The translations under genes were made by a program, and so were the position numbers. The notes beneath the pieces were generated by a model. It ran no database searches and had not been told where the DNA came from. It was given only the letters and a program-made list of their open reading frames with translations. From Pseudomonas sp. GM41(2012) (GTDB lineage: Bacteria > Pseudomonadota > Gammaproteobacteria > Pseudomonadales > Pseudomonadaceae), in contig NZ_AKJN02000006.1 in the NCBI RefSeq assembly GCF_000282315.2, positions 62,001-126,000 of the forward strand: a DNA stretch of 64,000 bases, given 5' to 3'. Below are positions 46,345-54,942 of the stretch, piece by piece (the stretch's first letter is position 1; every line of letters starts with the position of its first letter).

Positions 46345-47202
46345 TCAGCCGATGGCCTGAGTCACCAGCGCAAACTGGCGCACTGCGCCGATAGCCTGCG
46401 GTGGGGTGCCACGAGCCATTTGCGCAACGGTGTCGACGTGCTTCAGCCCGGCGTCTTCGAGCCAAGAGGCCAGCCCGCTATCGGACGGTATATCCATGCG
46501 CACGAATGCGTTTGGCACTTGGGCCAAAAACACCGCGATCAAGTGCTTGGCCTGCTCTGGATTTTCTGCGATGACCGGGCCGATGCAGCGACCACGGCCG
46601 AATGGACGCAGCATGGCGAAGGCGCGCAGCTGACCATCGCGTTCGATACCAACCGAGTGTTCGACAATATCGAATAGATCATTGAGCACGGCGTGTCTGT
46701 TCAGGCCACTGCCGGCGTTGGCCAGTTCGATCTGGTCGTTCCGATCGGCTTCGGTCAGCGCGCGGCAGTGCTCATCGGCTGCCAGGTCATTTGGTACAGG
46801 AGCCAGTGCGTGCCCCTGATGTTGTTGAATATGTCCAAAGTCAATGAATCCCTGGCTGGCATAAAGTGGAGCACCGGCTAGCGTCGCATTGAGTATGGCG
46901 GTACGTGATCCGCATGCCTCAAGTGCCAGCTCCATCAGCTTGCGACCTATACCCTGGCCCTGGTACTCATCACTGACGATCACCAGACCGATGGTGGCGT
47001 AATGTCCCTGCGGACAGGTGAACGCAGTACCGATCAGGCGGCCTTCGTCTTCCACGACAAAACCTTTCGCGATGCGCTGCAACATGGCCCATTCTTCCAG
47101 GCGATGGGGCCACTTCAACTGTACGGACAAGGCGTGGGCTGACGCCACATCGGCCGAGGTCATGGGGCGATAGAGATATGCAGAGCGTTGCGAGTTGGAC
47201 AT
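46345..47202 (-). CDS. GNAT-family N-acetyltransferase (two-domain), paralog 2
   Basis: 285 aa, the same length and architecture as paralog 1 at 19956-20813, with long shared runs such as ALSVQLKWPHR, IGLVIVSDEYQGQGIGRKLM, GAPLYASQGFIDF and the common terminus FALVTQAIG. GGAG precedes the start. It is followed by the bicupin gene 46 bases downstream. It acetylates an unknown small molecule using acetyl-CoA. Confidence 0.87.
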   Translation of the reverse strand: MSNSQRSAYLYRPMTSADVASAHALSVQLKWPHRLEEWAMLQRIAKGFVVEDEGRLIGTAFTCPQGHYATIGLVIVSDEYQGQGIGRKLMELALEACGSRTAILNATLAGAPLYASQGFIDFGHIQQHQGHALAPVPNDLAADEHCRALTEADRNDQIELANAGSGLNRHAVLNDLFDIVEHSVGIERDGQLRAFAMLRPFGRGRCIGPVIAENPEQAKHLIAVFLAQVPNAFVRMDIPSDSGLASWLEDAGLKHVDTVAQMARGTPPQAIGAVRQFALVTQAIG

Positions 47203-47476
47203 GTCAGGTCTCCATTGACAGGGAGCTTAATCGGTCGGATTTTTCCGCTGAAAGTATTTGTATCTCACCTGCGGCGAGGCCTGACAAGAGGCCCCCATTG
47301 ATTCGGTAGATTCCGTAAGCGACGGCTCTGCGGGCCACAGTTATTGCTCAAATGAGGCGCAAGGTCGGCAGTAAATACCGGGTTGGTTTTCGGGATGCAG
47401 ACCAAAGAGAAAGGCACTGTGTCGATTGAATCTGGTGCGCGATGGTGTGGTTGCCGTCGAGTTCGACAACTGCGGG

Positions 47477-48403
47477 TTAGTACCTTCGCTTGAGGTCAAC
47501 CAGGCCAAGCATTGATTCACCGCGTTGATGACGGCGGATATTCTCCAGCAACACGCTAAACGCACTTTCCGGTTGGGTCATCGCAGCGATATGCGGTGTC
47601 AGCAATATTTGCGGATGGTGCCAGAAGGGATGGTCCGGCGCCGCCGGCTCCTGTTCCAGCACGTCTAGCACCGCCGCGCTGAGCTGACCGCTGGCCAAAG
47701 CCTCAAGCAGATCCTCTTCTATCAGGTGCCCACCGCGGCCCATGTTGACCAAGGCAGCGCCTTTGGGCAGGTGCTGGAACAACTGACGGTTGAGAATCCC
47801 TTTTGTCTGCTCGGTCAATGGCAGGACACAAAGCACTATGTCGCACTGGCCGAGGAAGGCCGGAAGTTGCTCGTCCCCCGCAAAGCAGTCCACCCCGGCA
47901 ATACGATGCTCGCTACGTGCCCAGCCCGATAAGGCGAACCCAAAGGTCTGCAAGGTGGCCAGAATCTGTTGAGCCTGCGTACCGAGGCCCATGACGCCTA
48001 CCCGACGTTTGGCTGCCGGTTGCAGCAGGTGAGCCTGCCAGCACCGAGCCATTTGTTGCTGGCGATAACGGAGCATATCCCGGTGCAGGCTCAGCACCGC
48101 AAAAGTGGCGTACTCGCACATGCCCCGGGTGATGCTCGGGTCGAGTAAACGTACCACCGGCAGGGTCGTTGGCAGGCGGTCAAGGTCAAGTTGGTCGACC
48201 CCGGCTGACAAGGCGAACAGTACCTGCAGGTTTGGTAACAATGTTTCGAGATCGTCCGGCGCCTGCCACGCCGCCAGGTAGCGAATGTCCTGCGGATCGC
48301 CGATGTCTGGCCAGGCACGCCATTCGATATCCGGAGCGTGCTCAGCGAATAGACGCTTCCATTGTTCGCCGCGCACCGGGTCAGCTTTATAGAGCAGGGC
48401 CAT
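47477..48403 (-). CDS. ghrA: glyoxylate/hydroxypyruvate reductase A-type D-2-hydroxyacid dehydrogenase
   Basis: 308 aa. Rossmann motif VGVMGLGTQAQQILATLQTFG, then the catalytic triad Arg in GAALVNMGRGGHLIEEDLL, Glu in LDVLEQEPAAP, and His in LLTPHIAAMTQPES. GhrA reduces glyoxylate to glycolate and hydroxypyruvate to glycerate using NADPH. Hydroxypyruvate could arise from transamination of serine-like compounds handled nearby. Confidence 0.9.
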   Translation of the reverse strand: MALLYKADPVRGEQWKRLFAEHAPDIEWRAWPDIGDPQDIRYLAAWQAPDDLETLLPNLQVLFALSAGVDQLDLDRLPTTLPVVRLLDPSITRGMCEYATFAVLSLHRDMLRYRQQQMARCWQAHLLQPAAKRRVGVMGLGTQAQQILATLQTFGFALSGWARSEHRIAGVDCFAGDEQLPAFLGQCDIVLCVLPLTEQTKGILNRQLFQHLPKGAALVNMGRGGHLIEEDLLEALASGQLSAAVLDVLEQEPAAPDHPFWHHPQILLTPHIAAMTQPESAFSVLLENIRRHQRGESMLGLVDLKRRY

Positions 48404-48470
48404 GGGTAACTTCTCGCATTAGATTGGGGGTATCCAGCATGCCCGAGTGGCAGAGCAGGATATGTCGAAA

Positions 48471-48555
48471 GAATCTGCTTAAACGCATAACGTTGCGTTG
48501 TATGGGGCGTATGTCGGCAGATTCCATGGGGCTGGCCGCCGCTGAAGGAATCTGC
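48471..48555. promoter_or_regulatory. three GAATCTGC sites, two forming an inverted repeat, between ghrA and gabT
   Basis: GAATCTGC occurs at 48471-48478 and 48548-48555, and inverted at 48517-48524. The last two extend to a perfect 9-bp inverted repeat GCAGATTCC (48517-48525) and GGAATCTGC (48547-48555) with a 21-base spacer. They lie in the 280-bp divergent region, so a shared regulator such as the Lrp-type protein at 50778 is plausible. Confidence 0.45.
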
Positions 48556-48690
48556 TGTTTGCCGGGGTGAAAACAGTCGATCCGAATTTCTCAGAGGCCA
48601 AGTTCGGCTTAGACAATTGCGTCGAAAGCTTAACCTGTGAACCACATCGCAGCCGCTTCCCGGCTGCCAGGCCCACCATGAGAGATGCCA

Positions 48691-49983
48691 ATGAACAGTA
48701 AAGTCGAAGAAACCCCGAGTTTGCTCCGTCAACGCGATCAATTCGTGCCACGGGGTTTGGTCACCGCACACCCGCTGGTTATCGATCGTGCCCAGGGTTC
48801 CGAGGTGTGGGACGTGGATGGGGCGCGTTACCTGGACTTCGTCGGTGGCATCGGCGTGTTGAACATCGGTCACAATCACCCGAAGGTGGTCGCGGCGGTG
48901 CAAGCCCAATTGCAAAAGGTCAGCCATGCTTGTTTCCAGGTAGTGGCTTACAAACCTTATCTCGACCTGGTCCAGCGTTTGTGCGAGTTGGTCGGTGGTC
49001 GTGAAGCCTACAAGGCGGCGCTGTTTACCTCCGGTGCAGAGGCTGTGGAGAACGCGGTGAAGATCGCTCGCGCGCATACCAATCGCCCAGCGGTCATCTC
49101 CTTTCGTGGCGGTTTCCATGGACGCACTTTGCTCGGCACGACCTTGACCGGCATGAGCCAGCCCTACAAGCAGAACTTCGGTCCCTTCGCTCCTGAGGTC
49201 TTTCATACCCCGTACCCTAACGCCTATCGCGGTTTTACCAGCGAGATGGCCCTGCAAGCCCTGAACGAATTGCTGGCGACCCAAGTTCCTGCAGACCGGG
49301 TAGCAGCGATCATCATCGAGCCGGTGCAGGGCGATGGCGGCTTCCTCTCCGCGCCGCCGGAGTTTCTCCAGGCGCTGCGGACTCTGACCGAACAACATGG
49401 CATCGTGCTCATTCTCGATGAAATTCAGACCGGTTTTGGCCGTACCGGAAAATGGTTCGGTTTTCAGCACGCCGGGATTCAGCCGGATCTGGTCACCGTC
49501 GCCAAGAGCCTGGCAGGTGGTTTGCCAATATCGGGCGTGGTGGGTCGTGCACACATCATGGACGCGCCATTACCCGGTGGTCTCGGTGGCACCTACGGCG
49601 GTAACGCGCTGGCTTGTGCGGCCGCATTGGCAGTGATCGAAACTTACGAACAGGACCAGTTGCTTGAGCGTGGTGAGGTATTGGGTGAGCGGCTGCGTCA
49701 AGGCCTTCTGCGCTTGCAGGCACGTCACCCTCGTATTGGTGACGTACGCGGCACCGGCTTCATGCTGGCAATCGAATTGATCAAAGACGATGAGGCCCGC
49801 AGCCCCGATGCAGAACTCACCCAACAATTGATCGATCAGGCCAGGGTTGGCGGGCTGTTGGTGATCAAATGCGGGGTGTACCGAAATGTGTTGCGCTTCC
49901 TTGCTCCTCTGGTAACCGAAGAACAACAGATCGACGAAGCGCTGACCATTCTTGAAGCGGCATTATTGCGAGTGTTGGATTAA
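48691..49983 (+). CDS. gabT: class III aminotransferase, 4-aminobutyrate transaminase type
   Basis: About 430 aa (ATG 48691 preferred because of GAGAG spacing; ATG 48685 is two codons upstream). PLP fold type I, class III: LVTAHPLVIDRAQGSEVWDV, VIEPVQGDGGFLSAPPEFLQ, IVLILDEIQTGFGRTGKWFG and the PLP lysine in LVTVAKSLAGGLPISGVVGR. GabT moves the amino group of GABA or other omega-amino acids to 2-oxoglutarate, giving semialdehydes that the GabD-type enzyme at 40703 could oxidise. A hairpin follows. Confidence 0.88.
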   Translation: MNSKVEETPSLLRQRDQFVPRGLVTAHPLVIDRAQGSEVWDVDGARYLDFVGGIGVLNIGHNHPKVVAAVQAQLQKVSHACFQVVAYKPYLDLVQRLCELVGGREAYKAALFTSGAEAVENAVKIARAHTNRPAVISFRGGFHGRTLLGTTLTGMSQPYKQNFGPFAPEVFHTPYPNAYRGFTSEMALQALNELLATQVPADRVAAIIIEPVQGDGGFLSAPPEFLQALRTLTEQHGIVLILDEIQTGFGRTGKWFGFQHAGIQPDLVTVAKSLAGGLPISGVVGRAHIMDAPLPGGLGGTYGGNALACAAALAVIETYEQDQLLERGEVLGERLRQGLLRLQARHPRIGDVRGTGFMLAIELIKDDEARSPDAELTQQLIDQARVGGLLVIKCGVYRNVLRFLAPLVTEEQQIDEALTILEAALLRVLD

Positions 49984-49991
49984 TCTCAGGT

Positions 49992-50026
49992 CTCGGTTGG
50001 CGCAATGTAGCAATGCGCCAACCGAG
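49992..50026 (+). terminator. 13-bp stem hairpin after gabT
   Basis: CTCGGTTGGCGCA (49992-50004) and its exact complement (50014-50026) enclose a 9-base loop, nine bases after the stop. Only a weak T-stretch follows. Confidence 0.6.
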
Positions 50027-50073
50027 GCATTTAGAGCACATGGATTGATGAATGCATCATGGGAGGCTACACC

Positions 50074-50730
50074 ATGTACCTGACTGATTATCGTGCACTG
50101 CTGATCGATTGCGACGAGGTCCTGGTCGATCGGGATTCCGGTATCTGGACGGCCCTGCAACCGTTGCTCGAAAATCATCTGGGCGTGCTGGGCAGGGAAG
50201 AGGTATTGGCCGCATTTGACGAGGCGGTACGCACGCTCTATCCACGTTTTTCCGAACTGGGTTTCAGTGGCTTATTGTGCTTCGCCCATCGTCAGTTGGC
50301 AGAGCGCTTCGGGCTCAAGGCCAGTTGGGAGGAGGGCATGAGTTTCGCCCGATCGGTGGGCAACTGGTCGCTGTTCGAGGATGCGCCCGGCGCCATGTTG
50401 TATTTGCGCAAATTCTATCGGCTGCTGGTGTGCTGCGATCGTGATGCCGAGGATCGCGAACAGCTCTGTGAGCGCTTGGGAATTACGCCCGAAGACTTGC
50501 TTTCCCGAGTCAGCAAGCCACTGGAGGACAGTGTCTGGTTGCAGGACAATAACCTGCAAGCCAAAGATATCCTGCAGGTCTCCAGGCCTCCTGCCGAGCC
50601 GCCAAAATCGGCTGGTTTGTGCCTGATTTGTCGTGGGCATGGCAACGATACCCAGCAATGTCCTGCGGATTTTTGCATCAATAGCATGGCCGACCTGGTT
50701 GCTCAGCATCAGCTATCTTTGCGACGCTGA
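50074..50730 (+). CDS. HAD-superfamily hydrolase
   Basis: 218 aa from ATG 50074 with GGGAGG seven bases upstream. Nucleophile motif LLIDCDEVLVDRDSGIW (DxD with E-V in place of G-T), helical cap residues about 20-110, motif II LLVCCDRDAED, and a motif III/IV region VSKPLEDSVWLQDNNLQAKD. The C-terminal part contains CLIC and CPADFC, a spacing that could bind zinc but is not typical of the family. It is probably a phosphatase or dehalogenase-like enzyme of unknown substrate, between gabT and an Lrp regulator. Confidence 0.75.
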   Translation: MYLTDYRALLIDCDEVLVDRDSGIWTALQPLLENHLGVLGREEVLAAFDEAVRTLYPRFSELGFSGLLCFAHRQLAERFGLKASWEEGMSFARSVGNWSLFEDAPGAMLYLRKFYRLLVCCDRDAEDREQLCERLGITPEDLLSRVSKPLEDSVWLQDNNLQAKDILQVSRPPAEPPKSAGLCLICRGHGNDTQQCPADFCINSMADLVAQHQLSLRR

Positions 50731-50777
50731 CTTTGCTAAAACCTCTGTATAACTGAATGGCAACCAAGAGGTACACG

Positions 50778-51266
50778 ATGGAAGGTTTAATCAAACTAGA
50801 CCGAATTGATATCAGTATCCTGGTTGAGCTTCAAAAGGACGGCCGAATGACTAACGTCAGCCTGGCCGATGCGGTGGGTCTGTCGTCCAGCCCATGTTTG
50901 CAACGGGTCAAGCGGCTTGAGTCGGCCGGCTATATTTCCGGGTATAGAGCCCATCTCAATCTTGCCAAAATCACCGACTCAGTCACGGTATTTACTGAGA
51001 TCACGCTCAGCGACCACAAGCGGGAGGACTTCGCCAAGTTCGAGTCCAATATCCGCTTGGTCGATGAGGTGCTCGAGTGCCACTTGATCAGCGGCGGTTA
51101 CGATTATCTGGTGCGTTTCATGACCTGCAGCATCCAGCACTATCAGGAAGTGATTGAAGGTCTGCTGGACAAGAATATCGGTATTTCAAAATACTTCAGT
51201 TACATCGTCATTAAATCGCCGGTACTGAAAGATGGGGTCCCGCTTCGCAGGTTATTGCGCCACTGA
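50778..51266 (+). CDS. Lrp/AsnC-family transcriptional regulator
   Basis: 162 aa from ATG 50778 (AGAGG six bases upstream; ATG 50757 lacks a ribosome site). Helix-turn-helix LDRIDISILVELQKDGRMTN through SLADAVGLSSSPCLQRVKRL, then a RAM/ACT effector domain ending in VIKSPVLKDGVPLRRLL. It resembles Pseudomonas BkdR/DadR-type activators that respond to amino acids. It is likely to control the nearby aminotransferase and reductase genes. Confidence 0.9.
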   Translation: MEGLIKLDRIDISILVELQKDGRMTNVSLADAVGLSSSPCLQRVKRLESAGYISGYRAHLNLAKITDSVTVFTEITLSDHKREDFAKFESNIRLVDEVLECHLISGGYDYLVRFMTCSIQHYQEVIEGLLDKNIGISKYFSYIVIKSPVLKDGVPLRRLLRH

Positions 51267-51477
51267 TGCCACCCGGGTCAATTGGATCAGACGAAGTAAG
51301 AAGTAGTACGAAATTCAAATCCATATTGCTCAGCTGCTTCCAGATATGACTTGTCGTTAGAAGAGCTCAACACCATCACGGGCGTGCTTGAGACGTCGGC
51401 TATAGCGCTTGCGAGCCGAGCACGTTTGATCAGCGCAAAACATTTAACAAAAACAACTATTCACCGAGGTAGCAAAG

Positions 51478-53433
51478 ATGAGTGCGGCTTCTCTGTATCC
51501 CGTTCGTCCCGAGGTTTTGGCCAACACGCTGACTGACGAGGCGACCTACAAGGCCATGTACCAGCAGTCCGTCGTCAACCCGGACGGCTTCTGGCGCGAG
51601 CAAGCCAAGCGCCTCGACTGGATCAAGCCTTTCACCACGGTGAAACAGACTTCCTTTGACGATCACCATGTCGACATCAAATGGTTCGCCGACGGCACCC
51701 TGAACGTTTCCTACAACTGCCTCGACCGTCATCTGGCCGAGCGCGGCGATCAAGTCGCGATCATTTGGGAAGGGGATGACCCTGCCGAAAGCCGCAACAT
51801 CACCTACCGCGAGCTGCACGAACAAGTCTGCAAGTTCGCCAACGCCCTGCGCGGCCAGGATGTGCACCGCGGCGACGTGGTGACTATCTATATGCCGATG
51901 ATCCCCGAAGCCGTGGTCGCCATGCTGGCGTGTACCCGGATCGGCGCGATTCACTCGGTGGTGTTTGGTGGTTTCTCGCCGGAAGCCCTGGCCGGTCGCA
52001 TCATCGACTGCAAATCCAAAGTGGTGATCACCGCCGACGAAGGCATTCGTGCCGGCAAGAAGATTCCACTGAAGAGCAACGTCGACGACGCGCTGACCAA
52101 CCCGGAAACCAGCAGCATTCAGAAAGTCATCGTGTGCCAGCGCACCGGTGGCAACATCAAGTGGAACCAGCATCGCGACATCTGGTACGAAGACCTGATG
52201 AAAGTGGCCGGCAGTGTCTGCGCGCCGAAAGAGATGGGCGCGGAAGAAGCGCTGTTCATCCTGTACACCTCCGGTTCGACCGGTAAGCCGAAGGGCGTGC
52301 AGCACACCACCGCCGGTTACCTGTTGTACGCGGCGATGACCCACGAGCGCGTGTTCGATTACCGTCCGGGCGAAGTCTACTGGTGCACCGCCGACGTCGG
52401 CTGGGTCACCGGCCACAGTTACATCGTCTACGGCCCGCTGGCCAATGGCGCGACCACGCTGCTGTTCGAAGGCGTGCCGAACTACCCGGACATCACCCGG
52501 GTGGCGAAAATCGTCGACAAGCACAAGGTCAACATCCTTTACACCGCGCCCACCGCCATTCGCGCGATGATGGCGTCGGGCAAGGCCGCCGTGGAAGGCG
52601 CCGATGGCAGCAGCCTGCGCCTGCTCGGTTCGGTCGGTGAGCCGATCAACCCGGAAGCGTGGGACTGGTACTACAAGAACGTCGGCCAGTCCCGTTGCCC
52701 GATCGTCGACACCTGGTGGCAGACCGAAACGGGCGGCAACATGATGAGCCCGCTGCCGGGTGCGCACGCACTCAAGCCGGGCTCGGCGGCACGTCCGTTC
52801 TTCGGCGTGGTGCCGGCCCTGGTGGACAACTTGGGCAACATCATCGAAGGCGTGGCCGAGGGCAACCTGGTGATTCTCGATTCGTGGCCGGGCCAGGCGC
52901 GCACGCTGTATGGCGACCATGACCGCTTCGTCGATACCTACTTCAAGACGTTCCGCGGCATGTACTTCACCGGTGACGGTGCGCGTCGTGATGAAGACGG
53001 TTACTACTGGATCACCGGTCGCGTGGATGATGTGCTCAACGTCTCCGGCCACCGCATGGGGACTGCCGAGATCGAAAGTGCGATGGTCGCTCACCCGAAG
53101 GTCGCCGAAGCGGCGGTGGTCGGTGTGCCGCACGACATCAAAGGCCAGGGTATCTATGTCTACGTCACGATTAATAGCGGCGAAGATGCAGACGAAAAAC
53201 TGCGTACTGAGCTGAAGAACTGGGTGCGCAAGGAAATCGGCCCGATTGCCTCGCCGGATGTCATCCAGTGGGCGCCGGGGCTGCCGAAAACCCGTTCGGG
53301 CAAGATCATGCGCCGCATTCTGCGCAAGATTGCGGCTGCCGAATACGATGGGTTGGGGGATATCTCCACCTTGGCCGATCCGGGTGTGCTGCAGCATCTG
53401 ATCGACACCCACAAAACCATGAACGCTTCATAA
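51478..53433 (+). CDS. acs: acetyl-CoA synthetase
   Basis: 651 aa, full length for AMP-forming acetyl-CoA synthetase, converting acetate, ATP and CoA to acetyl-CoA. Motifs: [11 protein letters not shown] (residues 263-273), the acetate pocket region [14 protein letters not shown] with [10 protein letters not shown], hinge [19 protein letters not shown], and the regulatory lysine 609 in RSGKIMRR, which is acetylated in characterised homologs. GAGG precedes the start. The protein is a standard Pseudomonas Acs; it may be one of two copies in the genome. It would recover acetate released by the deacylase or oxidative steps encoded nearby. Confidence 0.96.
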   Translation: MSAASLYPVRPEVLANTLTDEATYKAMYQQSVVNPDGFWREQAKRLDWIKPFTTVKQTSFDDHHVDIKWFADGTLNVSYNCLDRHLAERGDQVAIIWEGDDPAESRNITYRELHEQVCKFANALRGQDVHRGDVVTIYMPMIPEAVVAMLACTRIGAIHSVVFGGFSPEALAGRIIDCKSKVVITADEGIRAGKKIPLKSNVDDALTNPETSSIQKVIVCQRTGGNIKWNQHRDIWYEDLMKVAGSVCAPKEMGAEEALFILYTSGSTGKPKGVQHTTAGYLLYAAMTHERVFDYRPGEVYWCTADVGWVTGHSYIVYGPLANGATTLLFEGVPNYPDITRVAKIVDKHKVNILYTAPTAIRAMMASGKAAVEGADGSSLRLLGSVGEPINPEAWDWYYKNVGQSRCPIVDTWWQTETGGNMMSPLPGAHALKPGSAARPFFGVVPALVDNLGNIIEGVAEGNLVILDSWPGQARTLYGDHDRFVDTYFKTFRGMYFTGDGARRDEDGYYWITGRVDDVLNVSGHRMGTAEIESAMVAHPKVAEAAVVGVPHDIKGQGIYVYVTINSGEDADEKLRTELKNWVRKEIGPIASPDVIQWAPGLPKTRSGKIMRRILRKIAAAEYDGLGDISTLADPGVLQHLIDTHKTMNAS

Positions 53434-53480
53434 ACTACAAAAAAGCCATGTCGAGGATGACGCTTCCCCCGGTCCTGTAA

Positions 53481-53810
53481 CGCCGAGCATGTCGGCTCTA
53501 TCGCCAGGGAGAACGCGCAGATTGCTTCTATGTCGTTCTAAAGGGGCATCTGGAGATATATCAGGACACCGAAGCTGGCCGCAAAGTCATCCGAACGACT
53601 ACCGAGGGGGAAAGCGTTGGGTTTCCCGCAATGCTGGCGATGCGCCCCAGGCTATTTAATGGTGCTGCGACCGGTGAATGCATAGCGCTTAAAATTTCTT
53701 GCCAGTTTCTATTCAGGCTTCATGAGCTGGATAGCCAACAATATGAAATATTTGTTATTAACCTTTCTCGGGATATGAGTCGCTTTATGAGTGATTGCGC
53801 TCGCCGCTGA
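53481..53810 (+). pseudogene. cyclic-nucleotide-binding domain remnant (Crp/Fnr or cNMP-protein fragment)
   Basis: An open frame without start codon reads GERADCFYVVLKGHLEIYQD, then GRKVIRTTTEGESVGFPAML and FVINLSRDMSRFMSDCARR before TGA. This is the core of a cNMP-binding beta-roll. The N-terminal first strands and initiation codon are missing; a stop at 53478 cuts the frame. There is no helix-turn-helix afterwards, so it may derive from a stand-alone cNMP-binding protein. It sits about 170 bp before the att repeat. Confidence 0.65.
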
Positions 53811-53977
53811 TCTGCATGACGGGAGGTATTTGTCTGAGCCAGGCGCGCCCGCCGGAAAGCTGCTGCGCCCGAGGTCGGCATGGTGCAGAAGATTGGCTTG
53901 GAGTCATCCTTTTTTTTGTTCTTGATGCGTCCTTTGAACAAGTCCAGAATTGAGTCCATTCCTGCTTCAGGAATAAC

Positions 53978-54037
53978 AGAAACCCCTTAGATTTCAATGG
54001 GTCGGACACCAGATGCGAGTCTCGTTTCCCGCTCCAA
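53978..54037 (+). repeat. att-like direct repeat with tRNA-Gly 3' end, copy C (partner 17571-17630)
   Basis: 57/60 identical to copy B in the same orientation. The core GTCTCGTTTCCCGCTCCA is at 54019-54036. Immediately after it comes a perfect terminator, as expected downstream of a tRNA gene, so this copy may be the junction with native chromosome. Confidence 0.8.
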
Positions 54038-54042
54038 GCATT

Positions 54043-54078
54043 CACAAAAACGCCACTCAGTAGAGTGGCGTTTTTGTG
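54043..54078. terminator. perfect bidirectional terminator
   Basis: CACAAAAACGCCACTC (54043-54058), loop AGTA, and the exact complement (54063-54078). A- and T-runs on both sides allow termination in both directions. Confidence 0.9.
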
Positions 54079-54107
54079 TGCGCGTGATTTGTATCTGGCA
54101 TTGATAT

Positions 54108-54129
54108 AAGAGGCTTCGGCCTCTTTTTT
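54108..54129 (+). terminator. rho-independent terminator AAGAGGC-TTCG-GCCTCTT-T4
   Basis: Stem of 7 bp with TTCG loop and T-run. It and the next 50 bases resemble, at low identity, the terminator plus repeat at 17677-17740. Confidence 0.85.
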
Positions 54130-54184
54130 CGTTGTGGCGGTAAGCATGAAAATCCACGGCCACCCAGAGTGACTTTGCTGGATT

Positions 54185-54312
54185 TAATGAGCAGGGCCGA
54201 ACAGCGCAAGGCGTTAACGACTGGTGCCAGGAACACTCGCTCGGCGATTTGCGGATTGACCGGGGCACGGGCGTTGAGCACCCGGTCGACGGTCGCGACA
54301 CTGCTCGGCGAC
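54185..54312 (-). pseudogene. LacI-family regulator, helix-turn-helix remnant
   Basis: The minus strand reads PSPSSVATVDRVLNARAPVN and then PQIAERVFLAPVVNALRCSA, the recognition helix and following helix of a LacI/GalR DNA-binding domain. A TAG lies three codons before this segment, the N-terminal ADVA-type helix is lost, and nothing of the effector domain follows. It is probably the regulator once associated with the sugar-binding protein at 54943. Confidence 0.55.
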
Positions 54313-54527
54313 GGTCGCTATGATAGGGCTCGTGCGCCTGTTCATGGCGAGCCTCACGAGTGCCTTGATAGAGAACTATCAAGCTCTATAGCGGCCGGAT
54401 GATAGCTTGATAGGGAATCGGTGCAAGGGATTGAGTGCAATTTCCCGACCCCCTATATTTTCTCCTGCGATGTGATTCCACATCCAGGCAAGCGCCTGAA
54501 ACTATCAAGCTTGCGGAGAATAAGAAC

Positions 54528-54728
54528 ATGTCCGAACCAAGTCTGGCTTTTGCACATGTCATCCAGCCTTTATCCAGTGACTACCGATTGTCCGGTCCCG
54601 AAGTCGCCCGAGCGGCGGAAAAAAGCCTGGTGTCGGCCCACTGGTATCAATCGGCGCTACTGCGCAAACGCCTCAAGGAACTGATGCAGCGCCGCGATGG
54701 CCCGGGTTTGCGCGACACTGCGATCTGA
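54528..54728 (+). pseudogene. fatty-acid-desaturase-like N-terminal fragment
   Basis: 66 codons from ATG 54528 (GGAG upstream) to TGA. The segment SAHWYQSALLRKRLKELMQR followed by DGPGLRDTAI resembles, from memory, the N-terminus of Pseudomonas membrane fatty-acid desaturases, where RDT is followed by a Trp-rich membrane helix; here TGA replaces the expected TGG. No histidine boxes follow. Either it is a decayed gene start or an unrelated small protein. Confidence 0.4.
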
Positions 54729-54942
54729 TTGGCTGGCCCGGCCAAATACCCCCGATAGCCTGTCCTTCACCTGTGAGCCAGGTCCACCGCCTTACGCCAT
54801 CACCGGTGCTGATGGGTCGACTATTTAGCTTGGGGGGAGCCAATATTTGTCACTGTTGAATCGGGCCAGGTTTCTTTTTTATTGCGCACTAATTGTTTTG
54901 ATAACGTACAAACACCAACAATAAAAAATAGGAATTTTAAAT

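Larger units (their letters stand above)
53811..54942. other. scarred junction zone
   Basis: About 1.1 kb with no complete recognised gene. It contains the att repeat copy C, two strong terminators, a LacI helix-turn-helix remnant on the minus strand and a desaturase-like fragment. Short clusters such as CTATCAAGCT and GATAGCTTGATAG around 54376-54412 form small inverted repeats upstream of the desaturase-like fragment. Confidence 0.6.

Noticed and set aside
48091..49554. 487-codon minus-strand frame across ghrA start and gabT
   Set aside because: It covers a divergent promoter and the antisense of gabT; no family features.
50560..50700. Frameshift in the HAD gene at 50074, because another frame reads a plausible helix (AGLQASCRAAKIGWFVPD)
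   Set aside because: The annotated frame also reads sensibly to a typical HAD ending (INSMADLVAQHQ), and two compensating shifts would be needed.
51457..53412. 651-codon open frame on the minus strand across acs
   Set aside because: It mirrors the acs codons, is rich in His/Arg/Gly runs typical of high-GC antisense frames, and matches no family I know. acs itself is unambiguous.
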